A DNA stretch of 64,000 nucleotides, taken from positions 248,001 to 312,000 of the forward strand of contig CP140033.1 of assembly GCA_039830015.1 (NCBI GenBank). The letters run 5' to 3'. The notes beneath the pieces were generated by a model, which made no database searches, was not told where the DNA came from, and saw only the letters and a list, made by a program, of their open reading frames with translations. A program made the translations under genes and the position numbers. How positions within the stretch are numbered: the first letter of the stretch is position 1; every line of letters begins with the position of its first letter. Below are positions 31,091 through 41,386 of this stretch, one piece after another. This DNA comes from Buchnera aphidicola (Meitanaphis elongallis). GTDB taxonomy: Bacteria > Pseudomonadota > Gammaproteobacteria > Enterobacterales > Enterobacteriaceae.

Positions 31091-31118
31091 AAAATTATGT
31101 GCCTTTATTTTTAATCTG

Positions 31119-32912
31119 TTAGTTTTTTTTATTATCTAATATAGATAAAAATACTTCTTGAGGAATATTTATATTTCCTATTTTTTTCATTTTCTTTTTT
31201 CCAAATTTTTGTTTTTCTAACAGTTTTTTCTTTCTAGTAACATCTCCTCCATAACATCTGGATAACACATTTTTTCTTAATTGTTTAATAGTAGAACGTG
31301 CAACAATTTTTGTTCCTATTATAGCCTGAATAACAATATCGAATTGATGTCTTGGAATTAATGTTTTTATTTTCTCTATTATTTTTTGTGCTTGAATAAT
31401 GGATTTTTTTTTATGGATGATTAATGACAAAGCATCAATTTTTTTATAATTAATTAATATATCTAATTTTTTCATATCAGAAGTTTTATACGATTCGAAA
31501 TCGTATTCTAATGATGCATAACCACTAGATTCGGACTTCAATTGATCAAAAAAGTTTTGTACAATTTCTGACATTGGTATACTGTAACACAATAATATTT
31601 GATTATCATAATATATTAGATCGTTTTGTATTCCTCTTTTTTGTGAGCATAAAAATAATATATTACCTAAGTATTTAATCGGAAATAAAATTTTACATAT
31701 AGCAATAGGTTCTTGGATATGTTTTATTTTGTTTAGTTCTGGAAACTTAGATGGAGAATCAAGAAAAATAGTTTTATTATTGCATGTTTGTATTTTGTAC
31801 ACTACCGTAGGTGCAGTAGTTACTATTTCAAGAAAATATTCTCTTTCTAACCTAGCTTGTATTACTTCCATATGTAATAGCCCTAAGAATCCGCATCTAA
31901 ATCCAAATCCTAGTGCTGTGGAAGTTTCAGGTTCATAAAATAAAGATGAATCATTTAAACTTAGCTTATCTAGTGCATTTTTAAAGAGATTGAATTGACT
32001 GCTTTGAATAGTGAATAAACCTGCATAAATTTGAGGTTTAATTTTTTTGAAACCAGGTAAAGCGTATTTTGACGAACTATGAACTGAAGTTAAAGTGTCG
32101 CCAACAGGAGCTCCAGAAATGTTTCTAATTCCACAAATAATCCAACCTATTTCTCCACATTCTAAACGATCTTTATATATTCGTTTAGGAGTAAATATTC
32201 CCATTTTTTCTATAGAGTGTGTTTTTCCTGTACTTATAACTTTAATTTTAGATTTTTTTTTAAGAGTTCCATTTTTTATACAAATTAGAGAAACTACTCC
32301 TAAATAATTGTCAAACCATGAATCAATAATTAGTGCTTGTAATTCATGATTGACTTTCCCTTTTGGAGGCAAGATATCGTAAACAACTCGTTCTAATAAA
32401 TCAACGATACCTTTTCCTGTTTTAGCTGAACAATATATTGAATTTTTTGTAGAAATTCCTATAATTTTTTCTATATCTTTTTCTACTTTTACTGGATCGG
32501 AATTTGGTAAATCAATTTTATTTAAGACAGGTATGATCTTTAAATTCATATCAATAGCTTTACGACAATGAGATACAGTCTGTGCTTCTACTCCTTGTAC
32601 TGAATCTACAATTAATAAAACACCTTCACAAGCGTATAAAGAACGCGATACTTCGTATGAAAAATCTACGTGTCCTGGAGTATCAATAAAGTTTAATTGA
32701 TATCTTTTTTGTTTTAGTGATGTGTATTGTATTGAAACACTTTGAGCTTTAATTGTAATTCCTCTTTCTTTTTCTAGTTCCATTGAATCTAATACTTGAG
32801 AACACATCTCTCTTTCTGACAATCCTCCGCAAGTTTGAATAAGTCTATCAGAAATAGTCGATTTTCCATGATCAACATGAGCAATAATACAAAAATTTCT
32901 TATATTTTTCAT
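31119..32912 (-). CDS. lepA: Elongation factor 4 (LepA)
   Basis: Ribosome-associated GTPase related to EF-G. The frame is open to 32966, but alignment with E. coli starts at the ATG at 32912 ([19 protein letters not shown]), giving 597 residues (E. coli 599). An AGGAG lies 14 nt upstream of this ATG, a rather long spacing. G motifs [13 protein letters not shown] and NKIDLP, the effector [10 protein letters not shown], and the LepA-specific C-terminal domain ending in [17 protein letters not shown] are present. lepB starts 28 nt downstream. Confidence 0.96.
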   Translation of the reverse strand: MKNIRNFCIIAHVDHGKSTISDRLIQTCGGLSEREMCSQVLDSMELEKERGITIKAQSVSIQYTSLKQKRYQLNFIDTPGHVDFSYEVSRSLYACEGVLLIVDSVQGVEAQTVSHCRKAIDMNLKIIPVLNKIDLPNSDPVKVEKDIEKIIGISTKNSIYCSAKTGKGIVDLLERVVYDILPPKGKVNHELQALIIDSWFDNYLGVVSLICIKNGTLKKKSKIKVISTGKTHSIEKMGIFTPKRIYKDRLECGEIGWIICGIRNISGAPVGDTLTSVHSSSKYALPGFKKIKPQIYAGLFTIQSSQFNLFKNALDKLSLNDSSLFYEPETSTALGFGFRCGFLGLLHMEVIQARLEREYFLEIVTTAPTVVYKIQTCNNKTIFLDSPSKFPELNKIKHIQEPIAICKILFPIKYLGNILFLCSQKRGIQNDLIYYDNQILLCYSIPMSEIVQNFFDQLKSESSGYASLEYDFESYKTSDMKKLDILINYKKIDALSLIIHKKKSIIQAQKIIEKIKTLIPRHQFDIVIQAIIGTKIVARSTIKQLRKNVLSRCYGGDVTRKKKLLEKQKFGKKKMKKIGNINIPQEVFLSILDNKKN

Positions 32913-33325
32913 TGAAATTATAGTTACTCCTGATATAATTAAACAATTTTTCGTTATCTCAGACAAAACTAATTTTTTAAAATATACTATTAATTTGTAT
33001 TTGTTTATATGTGATATTTTTTATTTTTATATACTTTATAGTTTTTAAAATTAAATTAATTAATTAAAATATATATTTATTTAAGGTTAACATAAATTTT
33101 TGATAATATTAATATATATACTATATTCTTAAAATTTTAATAGTATAAATAAAACTTCTATGTCGTCAAAATATATTTCTTTTATTTATATACTTATATT
33201 GTGATAATTAATATTAAATCAAAATATATTACAGAGATTTAACGTATTACTAATAGTTTTATTTTTGTTTTAAACAAGAATGTTATATAAAATTTGAGAA
33301 ATTTTATCTTTATAAAGTAAATTAT
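32913..33325. promoter_or_regulatory. Divergent lepA/mnmA intergenic region
   Basis: About 410 nt of extreme A+T between divergent operons. It must contain promoters for lepA-lepB-rnc-era-acpS and for mnmA-hflD-purB, but the composition makes any -10 match uninformative. I see a TATACTA/TAGTATA inverted repeat around 33118-33147 enclosing the palindrome TTAAAATTTTAA and no coding remnant. Confidence 0.3.
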
Positions 33326-34438
33326 ATGCTGAAATTGAAAAAAAAAGTAGTTCTAGCTATGTCTGGAGGTGTAGATTCATCTGTGTCTGCATGGATTTTA
33401 AAACAAAAAAATTATTATGTAGAAGGTCTATTTATGAAAAATTGGGAGGAAAATGATAGCAGCACTTATTGTTCTGCAAAACAAGATCTACTGGATGTCG
33501 AACATGTGTGTCATCAAATAGGCATTCGTTTGCATAAAGTTAATTTTTCTTTTGAGTATTGGGAAAATGTATTTAAAATATTTTTAAAAGAGTATAAGTT
33601 AGGTCATACGCCAAATCCTGATGTATTATGTAATAAAGAAATAAAGTTTAAGGTATTTTATGAATTTGCTATGAACAACTTAGAAGCAGATTTTATTGCT
33701 ACTGGTCATTATGTTCAAAAAAGAGAATTCAGAAAATCATCGTTATTATTACGTGGTGCAGATATTAAAAAAGATCAAAGTTATTTTTTATATACTATTG
33801 ATAGAAACGTTCTCAATAAGTGCTTATTTCCATTAGGAACATTGACCAAGCAATCTGTTCGAAAAATTGCTAGAAATTTAAATCTTATTGTATCTCATAA
33901 AAAGAACTCTACTGGAATTTGTTTTATTAATCCAAAAAGTATTAACACTTTTCTACAAACTTATATTCCTCAAAAAAAAGGAAACATAATTACTATTTCT
34001 GGTAAAGTGATAGGAAAACATAATGGATTAGCATATTATACTTTAGGACAAAGGAAAGGGTTGGGAATAGGGGGGATAAAAGGATTTAAAAGCATTCCAT
34101 GGTATGTAATAGATAAAAGTATTGTTTTTAATTCTTTAACTGTTGCTCAAGGTATTAACAATTTCTATTTAATGTCGATAGGATTTATAGTACATCAGTT
34201 ACATTGGATAAATGATATTAAGTTAGGAAATGATCCTTTTTTATGTTCAGTAAAGATAAGGTATTGTCAAAAAGATGTTTCATGTAAAATATTTTTACAT
34301 AAAATAAAATATGTTAAAGTATTATTTAAACATCCGATTTCATCAATAACTCCCGGGCAATCTGCAGTATTTTATTTATCGAAATTATGTCTTGGAGGAG
34401 GAATTATTAAAGAAAAGCTACCTATGTTAACACTATAA
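33326..34438 (+). CDS. mnmA: tRNA-specific 2-thiouridylase MnmA
   Basis: Thiolates U34 of tRNA-Lys, Glu and Gln. The 370 residues compare with 368 in E. coli. The PP-loop SGGVDSS (residues 13-19) binds ATP; Cys102 in NPDVLCNKEIKF and the second cysteine near residue 200 in STGICFI are the catalytic pair. The C-terminal beta domain is complete. In E. coli the gene is followed by hflD and purB, exactly as here. Confidence 0.96.
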   Translation: MLKLKKKVVLAMSGGVDSSVSAWILKQKNYYVEGLFMKNWEENDSSTYCSAKQDLLDVEHVCHQIGIRLHKVNFSFEYWENVFKIFLKEYKLGHTPNPDVLCNKEIKFKVFYEFAMNNLEADFIATGHYVQKREFRKSSLLLRGADIKKDQSYFLYTIDRNVLNKCLFPLGTLTKQSVRKIARNLNLIVSHKKNSTGICFINPKSINTFLQTYIPQKKGNIITISGKVIGKHNGLAYYTLGQRKGLGIGGIKGFKSIPWYVIDKSIVFNSLTVAQGINNFYLMSIGFIVHQLHWINDIKLGNDPFLCSVKIRYCQKDVSCKIFLHKIKYVKVLFKHPISSITPGQSAVFYLSKLCLGGGIIKEKLPMLTL

Positions 34439-34475
34439 AAATTTTGCTATTTTATACTATAGGAAAGTTATAATC

Positions 34476-35111
34476 GTGAAAAAAAATTTTTATTCGATTA
34501 TGTTATCTCTTTCTGGAATATGTCAATCTGTAGCTATAGTACATCAGTTGTCTCAAACTGGAATTTGTAATGATGATGCATTTAAAGTTAGTATTGATAG
34601 TATTTTAAACATTAATCCGAATACTACATTGTCTGTATATGGGAATTTGGAAAAAAATTTGAAATTAGGAGCAAAGACTCTATTATCTTTGCTTAATAAT
34701 TCTAATAGTTACGATACTTCAGGACGAATGTTACGTTATATACTTAAAATCATTGTTTTGGAAAAAAAACTAAGAAGTAATGTTGTCTGTAAAACGATAT
34801 TGTCTGAAAAAATTTATATGCTAATAAAAAAAAATACAAATCATTATAATTCATATGATATATTAACTGATCAGTTATCAGAAATATATTTACAAGTTAT
34901 TAGTAAGTTAGGATCTCGTATTCAAATATTTGGATCACAAGAAATATTGAAAAATATATTAATACAAAATAAAATTCGTTGTGCGCTGTTTTCAGGTATT
35001 CGTTCGGCTGCTTTATGGAGACAGTTAGGTGGAAATTTTTTTCAATTTATTTTTTTTAAAAATCAAATATACAATCAAGCTAATAATATATTTAAGAAAT
35101 TTTTATCTTAA
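34476..35111 (+). CDS. hflD: High frequency lysogenization protein HflD homolog
   Basis: The 211 residues match E. coli HflD (213, formerly YcfC) through the mnmA-hflD-purB context and residues such as LSLSGICQSVAIVHQL, LDSILNxNP-type NIDSILNINPNTT spacing and the C-terminal RSAALWRQLGG. It is an inner-membrane-associated helical protein; in E. coli it binds phage lambda CII, which cannot be its ancestral role, so the cellular function is unclear. The start is a GTG at 34476 after AGGAAAG. Retention in a reduced genome suggests a housekeeping role. Confidence 0.9.
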   Translation: MKKNFYSIMLSLSGICQSVAIVHQLSQTGICNDDAFKVSIDSILNINPNTTLSVYGNLEKNLKLGAKTLLSLLNNSNSYDTSGRMLRYILKIIVLEKKLRSNVVCKTILSEKIYMLIKKNTNHYNSYDILTDQLSEIYLQVISKLGSRIQIFGSQEILKNILIQNKIRCALFSGIRSAALWRQLGGNFFQFIFFKNQIYNQANNIFKKFLS

Positions 35112-35158
35112 ATTTTTAATATAAAGTTTGTGTGTTTTCTTAAAGAGGTAAGTATATA

Positions 35159-36547
35159 ATGATATTATCATCTCTTACTGCCGTTTCACCTATTGATGGA
35201 CGTTATAGTAATCATACTACTAAACTACGAGATATTTTTAGTGAATATGCATTTTTAAAATTTCGCGTAAAAATAGAGTTATTATGGTTAAAAAAATTAT
35301 TGACATTAAATGAAATAAAAGTTTCTTTTAAAGAAGACAAAACTATTAATCATTGTTTAGATGAAATTATAAATAATTTTAACGAAAATGATGCTCAAAA
35401 TATAAAAAAATTAGAAAGAGTTCTTCTTCACGATGTAAAATCAATAGAGTATTTTTTAAAAGATAAATTATTTAAAATGCTAGGTACACATCGAATTATA
35501 AATTTTGTACATTTTTCTTGTACTTCAGAAGATATAAATAATTTAGCTTATTCTTTAATGTTAAAAACTGCTAGAAAAAAGATCATTATCCCGATGTGGG
35601 AAAATATTATTAAAGAAATAAAAAAGATCATATCTCATTATTACAACTTTCCTATTTTGTCTCGTACTCATGGTCAACCAGCTACTCCATCAACAATAGG
35701 AAAAGAGATGGTTAATTTTTCTTATAGAATAGAACGTCAATTAAAACAATTAAAAAATATTAATTTATTGGGTAAAATTAATGGATCTACGGGAAACTAT
35801 AACGCTCATATTTCTGCTTATCCTGATATAAATTGGCATCAAATTAGTCAAGATTTTGTTCTATCTCTTGGATTGATCTGGAATCCTTATACCACCCAAA
35901 TTGAGCCTCATGATTATATTTCTGAATTTTTTAGTTGCATAGCTAGAGTTAATACAATTCTAATTAATTTTAATCAAGACATGTGGGGATATATTTCATT
36001 AAATTATTTTATTCAAAAAAATAATCCTAATGAAGTTGGATCTTCTATTATGCCTCATAAGATAAATCCTATAAATTTTGAAAATTCTGAGGGAAATCTT
36101 GGTCTTTCAAATGCTATGATAAACTATTTTGTTAATAAATTACCTATTTCTCGTTGGCAGAGAGATTTGAGTGATTCTACAGTGTTACGGAATATAGGAT
36201 CAATTATAGCTTATTCGATTATAGCATACGATTCTCTTATATTTGGCATGCAGAAGTTAAAAGTCAATGAAGTACAATTACTCGAAGATTTGAACAAACA
36301 TTGGGAAATATTAGCAGAACCTATTCACACTGTAATGTGTAAATATGGTATAAGAAATGCTTATGATAAACTAAAGTTATTAACTAGAGGCAACAAAATT
36401 AGCTCGGCTATAATTCATAGTTATATTAACAGTTTAACTATTCCAGAAGAAGAGAAAATACGGTTAATTCAATTAACTCCGATGAATTACTTAGGTTTAG
36501 CAACAAAATTAGCAAAAAATTTCAAAAATCAACAATATTATGAATAA
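35159..36547 (+). CDS. purB: Adenylosuccinate lyase
   Basis: Splits adenylosuccinate to AMP (and SAICAR to AICAR) with release of fumarate. The 462 residues compare with 456 in E. coli. The fumarase/aspartase-superfamily signature SSIMPHKINPINFENSEG is clear, as are the LSRTHGQPATPST block with the catalytic histidine and HFSCTSEDINN near the N-terminus. The start ATG at 35159 has AGAGGT upstream. It is third gene of the mnmA-hflD-purB operon, 47 nt after hflD. Confidence 0.96.
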   Translation: MILSSLTAVSPIDGRYSNHTTKLRDIFSEYAFLKFRVKIELLWLKKLLTLNEIKVSFKEDKTINHCLDEIINNFNENDAQNIKKLERVLLHDVKSIEYFLKDKLFKMLGTHRIINFVHFSCTSEDINNLAYSLMLKTARKKIIIPMWENIIKEIKKIISHYYNFPILSRTHGQPATPSTIGKEMVNFSYRIERQLKQLKNINLLGKINGSTGNYNAHISAYPDINWHQISQDFVLSLGLIWNPYTTQIEPHDYISEFFSCIARVNTILINFNQDMWGYISLNYFIQKNNPNEVGSSIMPHKINPINFENSEGNLGLSNAMINYFVNKLPISRWQRDLSDSTVLRNIGSIIAYSIIAYDSLIFGMQKLKVNEVQLLEDLNKHWEILAEPIHTVMCKYGIRNAYDKLKLLTRGNKISSAIIHSYINSLTIPEEEKIRLIQLTPMNYLGLATKLAKNFKNQQYYE

Positions 36548-36694
36548 TATTAATTTGTATTATAAATAGTTTTATATTGTTGTTGCTTTAGACATTATGG
36601 TAAAATATGAAATAATAGTAATATAGTAAATACAATTAAATTTCATTTTAAATAAAATTATTTATGTATAAACTTAAATTATTAAAAAAAAATA

Positions 36695-37297
36695 ATGTTT
36701 GTGACATACATTGTTTTTTTTATAATGTTATTTTCTGGATTTAATAATTCAGGAACAAAAAATAGAAATAATTATAAAGCACGTATTTATAACCATTTTT
36801 GTTCAACTAAATTTATACATTCTTGGTCAAAGATTATTAAACAATCTTCTAAGAAATACAAAGTTGATGAAAGGTTAATTAAATCAATAATTTGTATTGA
36901 ATCTTCTGGAAATACAAAAGCTATTAGTCGTTCGAATGCTATTGGACTAATGCAAATAAAACCTTTTAGTGCCGGCAGAGAAGTATATCGCTTTCAAGGA
37001 AAGATAGGTCAACCATCTCTTCGTGATTTATATAATCCTAAAATTAACATTGATATAGGTACAGCATATGTTCATATTTTGCAACATCGAGAACTAGTTG
37101 GTATTCATAACATGGAAATGTTAAGATATGCTACAATTATATCATATGTAAATGGTTCACAAGCATTATTTAGAACTTTTTCGAGTAGTAGAGAAGAAGC
37201 AATAAAGAAGTTAAACAAGATGAAAAAACAGGAATTTTTTAGTCACATAAAAAAAAACATCGAGCATTACAAGCTTGGAAATATCTTAAAAAAGTAA
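36695..37297 (+). CDS. mltE: Endo-type lytic transglycosylase MltE-like, no lipobox cysteine
   Basis: Cleaves peptidoglycan glycan strands. About 200 residues from the ATG at 36695, against 203 in E. coli MltE (EmtA). The SLT core has the catalytic Glu69 in CIESSGN, SNAIGLMQIKP, and ISYVNGSQALFRTFSS. E. coli has a lipoprotein signal (LLAGC); the matching place here reads LFSGFN, so there is no acylation cysteine. An A9 tract just upstream of the ATG separates it from an out-of-frame ATG at 36664; if one A were skipped, a lysine-rich leader would join this frame and complete a signal peptide. Confidence 0.88.
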   Translation: MFVTYIVFFIMLFSGFNNSGTKNRNNYKARIYNHFCSTKFIHSWSKIIKQSSKKYKVDERLIKSIICIESSGNTKAISRSNAIGLMQIKPFSAGREVYRFQGKIGQPSLRDLYNPKINIDIGTAYVHILQHRELVGIHNMEMLRYATIISYVNGSQALFRTFSSSREEAIKKLNKMKKQEFFSHIKKNIEHYKLGNILKK

Positions 37298-37399
37298 TAA
37301 TGATTTATCATTTAATATAGTTTTATGATTTGAAATGGTCAAAGTCATTTAAATATTTTATATTATTTAGAAATATAAACTTTTTTTATAGGATATTCT

Positions 37400-38185
37400 A
37401 TGGGTTTTATGAAGGGTAAAAAAATTTTAATTACTGGAATAGCAAACCGATATTCTCTTGCATTTGGTATAGCAAAAGCGATGCATGCACAAAGTGCTAC
37501 GTTAGCGTTAACATATCATCTTGATAAAGTAAAAGAGAAAGTTTGTTCTTTAGCAAAAGAGCTAGGAATTGACATTGTTTTTCCATGTGATGTATCCAGT
37601 GATGATAGTATCAAAAAATTATTTTTAAATATATCGAGAAGATGGAAAAAATTTGATGGATTTGTTCATGCTATCGCATTTTCTCCTCAAAATCAAATGT
37701 CTGGAGATTATGTGAATAATATTACTAGAAGTGATTTTTCTCGTGTTCATGATATTAGTTCTTACAGTTTTGTAGGTATGGCCAAAGAATGTAGATCTAT
37801 GTTAAAAAAAAATTCTTCTATTTTAACTTTAAGTTATATAGGTGCTAAGCAAGCAGTTTCCAATTATAATGTTATGGGCGTTGCAAAAGCTTCTTTAGAA
37901 TCTAACGTAAGGTATATGGCTAACAGTATGGGAATAGATAGTATTAGAGTAAATGCAATATCCTCTGCTCCTATAAAAACTTTGTCTGCATATGGAATTA
38001 AAAACTTTAAAAAAATGTTAAACTTTAGTAATGTTATTGCTCCTTATAACCATCCAGTAACTATTCAGGATATAGGGAACACCGCAGCATTTTTATGTTC
38101 TAATTTGTCTAGGGGTATTACGGGGCAAATAATTTACGTAGATGGGGGATTTAATATTACTGCTATGAATAAATTAGACGATTAA
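37400..38185 (+). CDS. fabI: Enoyl-[acyl-carrier-protein] reductase (NADH) FabI
   Basis: Last reduction of each fatty-acid elongation cycle. The 261 residues are collinear with E. coli FabI (262). Tyr146, Tyr156 (NYNVMG) and Lys163 of the active site are present, with the Rossmann segment LITGIANRYSLAFGIA at the N-terminus. Position 93, glycine in E. coli, is alanine here (HAIAFSP); that site is known from diazaborine and triclosan resistance in E. coli. rnb follows after 205 nt. Confidence 0.96.
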   Translation: MGFMKGKKILITGIANRYSLAFGIAKAMHAQSATLALTYHLDKVKEKVCSLAKELGIDIVFPCDVSSDDSIKKLFLNISRRWKKFDGFVHAIAFSPQNQMSGDYVNNITRSDFSRVHDISSYSFVGMAKECRSMLKKNSSILTLSYIGAKQAVSNYNVMGVAKASLESNVRYMANSMGIDSIRVNAISSAPIKTLSAYGIKNFKKMLNFSNVIAPYNHPVTIQDIGNTAAFLCSNLSRGITGQIIYVDGGFNITAMNKLDD

Positions 38186-38390
38186 TTAAATTAATAAAAT
38201 GAATATTATTTCGTATGTTTTATAATCGATTAAACATTTTGTTTATATAAAAGTATAATAAAGGCTATTAACATTTTTAATTAAGTTGTTATTTTATTTT
38301 TAATGTTCTATTTAAAATTTTACATCATCCATTTTTTAAAAATGCTAAAACTAATATTTTTATTTCATTTTAAATGTAGGTTTTGTAATT

Positions 38391-40331
38391 ATGTTTCATA
38401 ATCACCCATTGCTTTCACAATTAAAAAAAAAGCTAAATTCTAAAGTACCTAGAGTTGAAGGAACAGTAAAAAGTACAGAAAAAGGATTTGGATTTCTTGA
38501 AATAGATTCTCAAATTAGCTATTTTATACCGCCTCAAAAAATGAAAAAAGTAATGCATGGAGATCGTATTATAGGGCAATTAAAAATTGAAAATGCTAGG
38601 GAAATTATTTATCCAGAAAAATTAATAGAACCATTTTTATCTAGATTTATCGGTCAAATTCAAAAAATTAAAGATGATTTTTATATAAAACCCAATTATC
38701 CGTTTTTAAAAGAACCAATTCTTTGTATTATTTCTTGTTCTACGCCAAAAAATATTAAATCTGGAGATTGGGTTATAGCTGTGTTATCTCAACATAAATT
38801 AAGAGGAGATTATAGATTTTCTGCTGAGTTAACAGAATTTATTGCTGAAAACAACAATCCATTAGCACCATGGTTAGTAACTCTTTCAAGACATAAATTG
38901 GAAACATCTGAACCAAAAATAGATGCTGAAAATATTATTTTCAATGATAGCTCTTCAAGAAAAGATCTTACTAATTTAGACTTTGTTACAATCGATCATT
39001 GTTCTACGAAAGACATTGATGATGCTCTATTTATAGAACAGACATCTTCAGGAATGTTTAGTCTAATTGTAGCTATTGCTGATCCTACTGCTTATATTTC
39101 TTTAGGAAGTGCATTAGATAATATTGCTCTAAATCGAGGATTTACTAATTATTTACCTGGTTTAAATATTCCTATGCTTCCTAGAATTTTATCAGAAGAT
39201 AAGTGTTCATTAAAAATGAACCAACGTCGTCCTGCTATTGCTTGTAAAATCTTATTTAATTGTGATGGGAAAATATTATGTGAAAAAACGAGTTTTTTTT
39301 TAACATGGATTGTGTCTAAATCTCAACTATCATATGAATCTGTATCAGATTGGTTAGAATATAGAGGAACATGGTGTCCAGAATCTGATTCAATTGCTAA
39401 TCAATTGTTTTTATTAAGAAAATTGTGTCATTTAAGGATTCAGTGGAGAAAAAATTTTGCGTTATTATTTAATGATCGTTTAGAGTATAGTTTTAAGCTG
39501 TCAAACACTTTTAAAGTTTTGGAGATCTATGTTGAACCGAGACGAATAGCTAATAAAATTGTTGAAGAAGCAATGATAGCAGCTAATATGTGTGCAGCAA
39601 AATTATTATCGGAAAAATTAGGTTTTGGAATATATAATACACATTCTGGGTTTGAACCTATTAATGCCGAGCATGCTATTTCATTGCTGTCTGAATATGA
39701 TATATCATGTGATATGACAGAAATTCAAACATTAGAAGGATTTCGGAAATTAAGACGTATATTAGATAATATATCAAACGAATATCTTAATAATCGAATT
39801 CACAAGTTTTTGTCTTTTGGAGAAATTAATAATGTTCCTGGTCCTCACTTTGCTTTAGGATTAGAATCTTATGCTACATGGACATCACCTATTAGAAAAT
39901 ATAGCGATATAATTAATCATCGTCTTTTAAAAATAATTATTACAGGAATAGGAAAAGCTACATTACCTAGTAATGAAATTTTATTAAAAATCAACGATCG
40001 ACGTCGTCGTATAAGATTGGCAGAAAGAGATATAAAAGATTGGTTATATGTTTCTTTTATAAAAGAAATAGATTATAAAAATAAAATTTTTGATGCTAAA
40101 ATAACTGATATATTTCGTTCTGGAATGAAAGTTCAGTTATTAGAAAACGGTGCTAATATTTTCGTACCAGCTGCTTTTTTGCATAATGTTAAGCATGAAT
40201 TAGTTTGTAACAAAGAGAAAGGAATTGTATATATCATGGGAAGGGAATATTATACTGTTTCTAACATCATTAAAATTGTATTAATAGATGTAAAAGTAGA
40301 AACAAGAAGTATTATAGGTAAACCAATTTAA
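38391..40331 (+). CDS. rnb: Exoribonuclease II
   Basis: Processive 3'-5' exoribonuclease for mRNA decay. The 646 residues compare with 644 in E. coli. Two cold-shock domains, the catalytic RNB domain (about 190-520) and the C-terminal S1 domain can be followed. The RNB acidic cluster reads DFVTIDHCSTKDIDDALFIE, and HFALGLESYATWTSPIRKYSD holds the RNA-anchoring residues. With RNase III it is one of the RNA turnover enzymes in this window. A CATATCA/TGATATG hairpin at 40383-40407 may end the transcript. Confidence 0.96.
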   Translation: MFHNHPLLSQLKKKLNSKVPRVEGTVKSTEKGFGFLEIDSQISYFIPPQKMKKVMHGDRIIGQLKIENAREIIYPEKLIEPFLSRFIGQIQKIKDDFYIKPNYPFLKEPILCIISCSTPKNIKSGDWVIAVLSQHKLRGDYRFSAELTEFIAENNNPLAPWLVTLSRHKLETSEPKIDAENIIFNDSSSRKDLTNLDFVTIDHCSTKDIDDALFIEQTSSGMFSLIVAIADPTAYISLGSALDNIALNRGFTNYLPGLNIPMLPRILSEDKCSLKMNQRRPAIACKILFNCDGKILCEKTSFFLTWIVSKSQLSYESVSDWLEYRGTWCPESDSIANQLFLLRKLCHLRIQWRKNFALLFNDRLEYSFKLSNTFKVLEIYVEPRRIANKIVEEAMIAANMCAAKLLSEKLGFGIYNTHSGFEPINAEHAISLLSEYDISCDMTEIQTLEGFRKLRRILDNISNEYLNNRIHKFLSFGEINNVPGPHFALGLESYATWTSPIRKYSDIINHRLLKIIITGIGKATLPSNEILLKINDRRRRIRLAERDIKDWLYVSFIKEIDYKNKIFDAKITDIFRSGMKVQLLENGANIFVPAAFLHNVKHELVCNKEKGIVYIMGREYYTVSNIIKIVLIDVKVETRSIIGKPI

Positions 40332-40614
40332 TATAAAAAATATCTGTTTTATAAATTTTATCATATATTTTCTAAAATGTATCATATCAAGGTAATAATA
40401 TGATATGCATCATGAAAAATGATTTCATATGCAAATACATTATATAATTTTAAGTGCATTTGATTTTTCATTGCAGTATGTAATTTGAAACAGTTACAAT
40501 ATATTTAAACATGTTGATATGTTATTATAATTTCTTATATCAAATATTGATATTTTATCTATTTTCTTTATTTTTAATTTTTTAAATCTATAATAGTTTA
40601 GGAGTAAAATATAT

Positions 40615-41262
40615 ATGAGTGTTCCTGTTTGTGATTTATCTGCGTATATAAGTTTTTTCTTCAGTTTATTTGCTTTAGTTAATCCTATTGGTATGATTCC
40701 AATTTTTACTAGTATGACTAACTCTCAATCTACAGAGGAGAGAAATCAAACAAATTTTACTGCAAATTTAGCAGTAATTTTTATTTTATTTTTTTCATTA
40801 CTTTTTGGAAATATTATTTTAGATGTATTTAATATTTCTTTAAGTTCTTTTCGAATTTCTGGAGGAATATTGATTGTTTCTATTGCATTTTCTATGGTAA
40901 ATGGAAAGTTAATAGCAAATATAAAAAATAATAAAAATAAAGATATAAAAAATAATTTGACTAATAGTATTGCTGTTGTTCCATTAGCTATGCCTTTGAT
41001 AGCTGGTCCAGGTGCAATTAGTGCTACTATAATTTGGAGTACTCATTATTCTAGTTGGGTAAATATGTTAGGGTGTACTATTACAATCGTTCTTTTTTCA
41101 TGTTTATGTTGGTGTCTTTTTAAAATCGCCCCTTTAATTGTAGACGTTATAGGAGAAAGTGGAATTAATATAATGACTCGAATTATGGGTTTGTTATTAA
41201 TGGCTATAGGTGTAGAATTTATTATTATAGGTCTGAAATCTATTTTTTTTAGTTATATTTAA
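40615..41262 (+). CDS. ychE: MarC-family inner-membrane protein YchE
   Basis: The 215 residues match E. coli YchE (215), a six-helix integral membrane protein of unknown transport function. Family motifs FALVNPIGMIPIF (segment 1), SFRISGGILIVSIAFSM (segment 3), VPLAMPLIAGPGAISATI (segment 4) and MTRIMGLLLMAIGVEFI (segment 6) are conserved. The start ATG at 40615 has AGGAG 10 nt upstream. E. coli ychE lies near adhE and opp, so the local order has changed. I can only say membrane protein; no substrate is known. Confidence 0.92.
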   Translation: MSVPVCDLSAYISFFFSLFALVNPIGMIPIFTSMTNSQSTEERNQTNFTANLAVIFILFFSLLFGNIILDVFNISLSSFRISGGILIVSIAFSMVNGKLIANIKNNKNKDIKNNLTNSIAVVPLAMPLIAGPGAISATIIWSTHYSSWVNMLGCTITIVLFSCLCWCLFKIAPLIVDVIGESGINIMTRIMGLLLMAIGVEFIIIGLKSIFFSYI

Positions 41263-41386
41263 ATATTTATAATTTATATTCATTAGTTTCATAATTTTTA
41301 TTCAAAACAATTTTTTGTTTTAAATTATACGGTTTTTTAATATTGCATGTTATAGTCTTATAATTTTAATAGGTCATTGAATAGTT

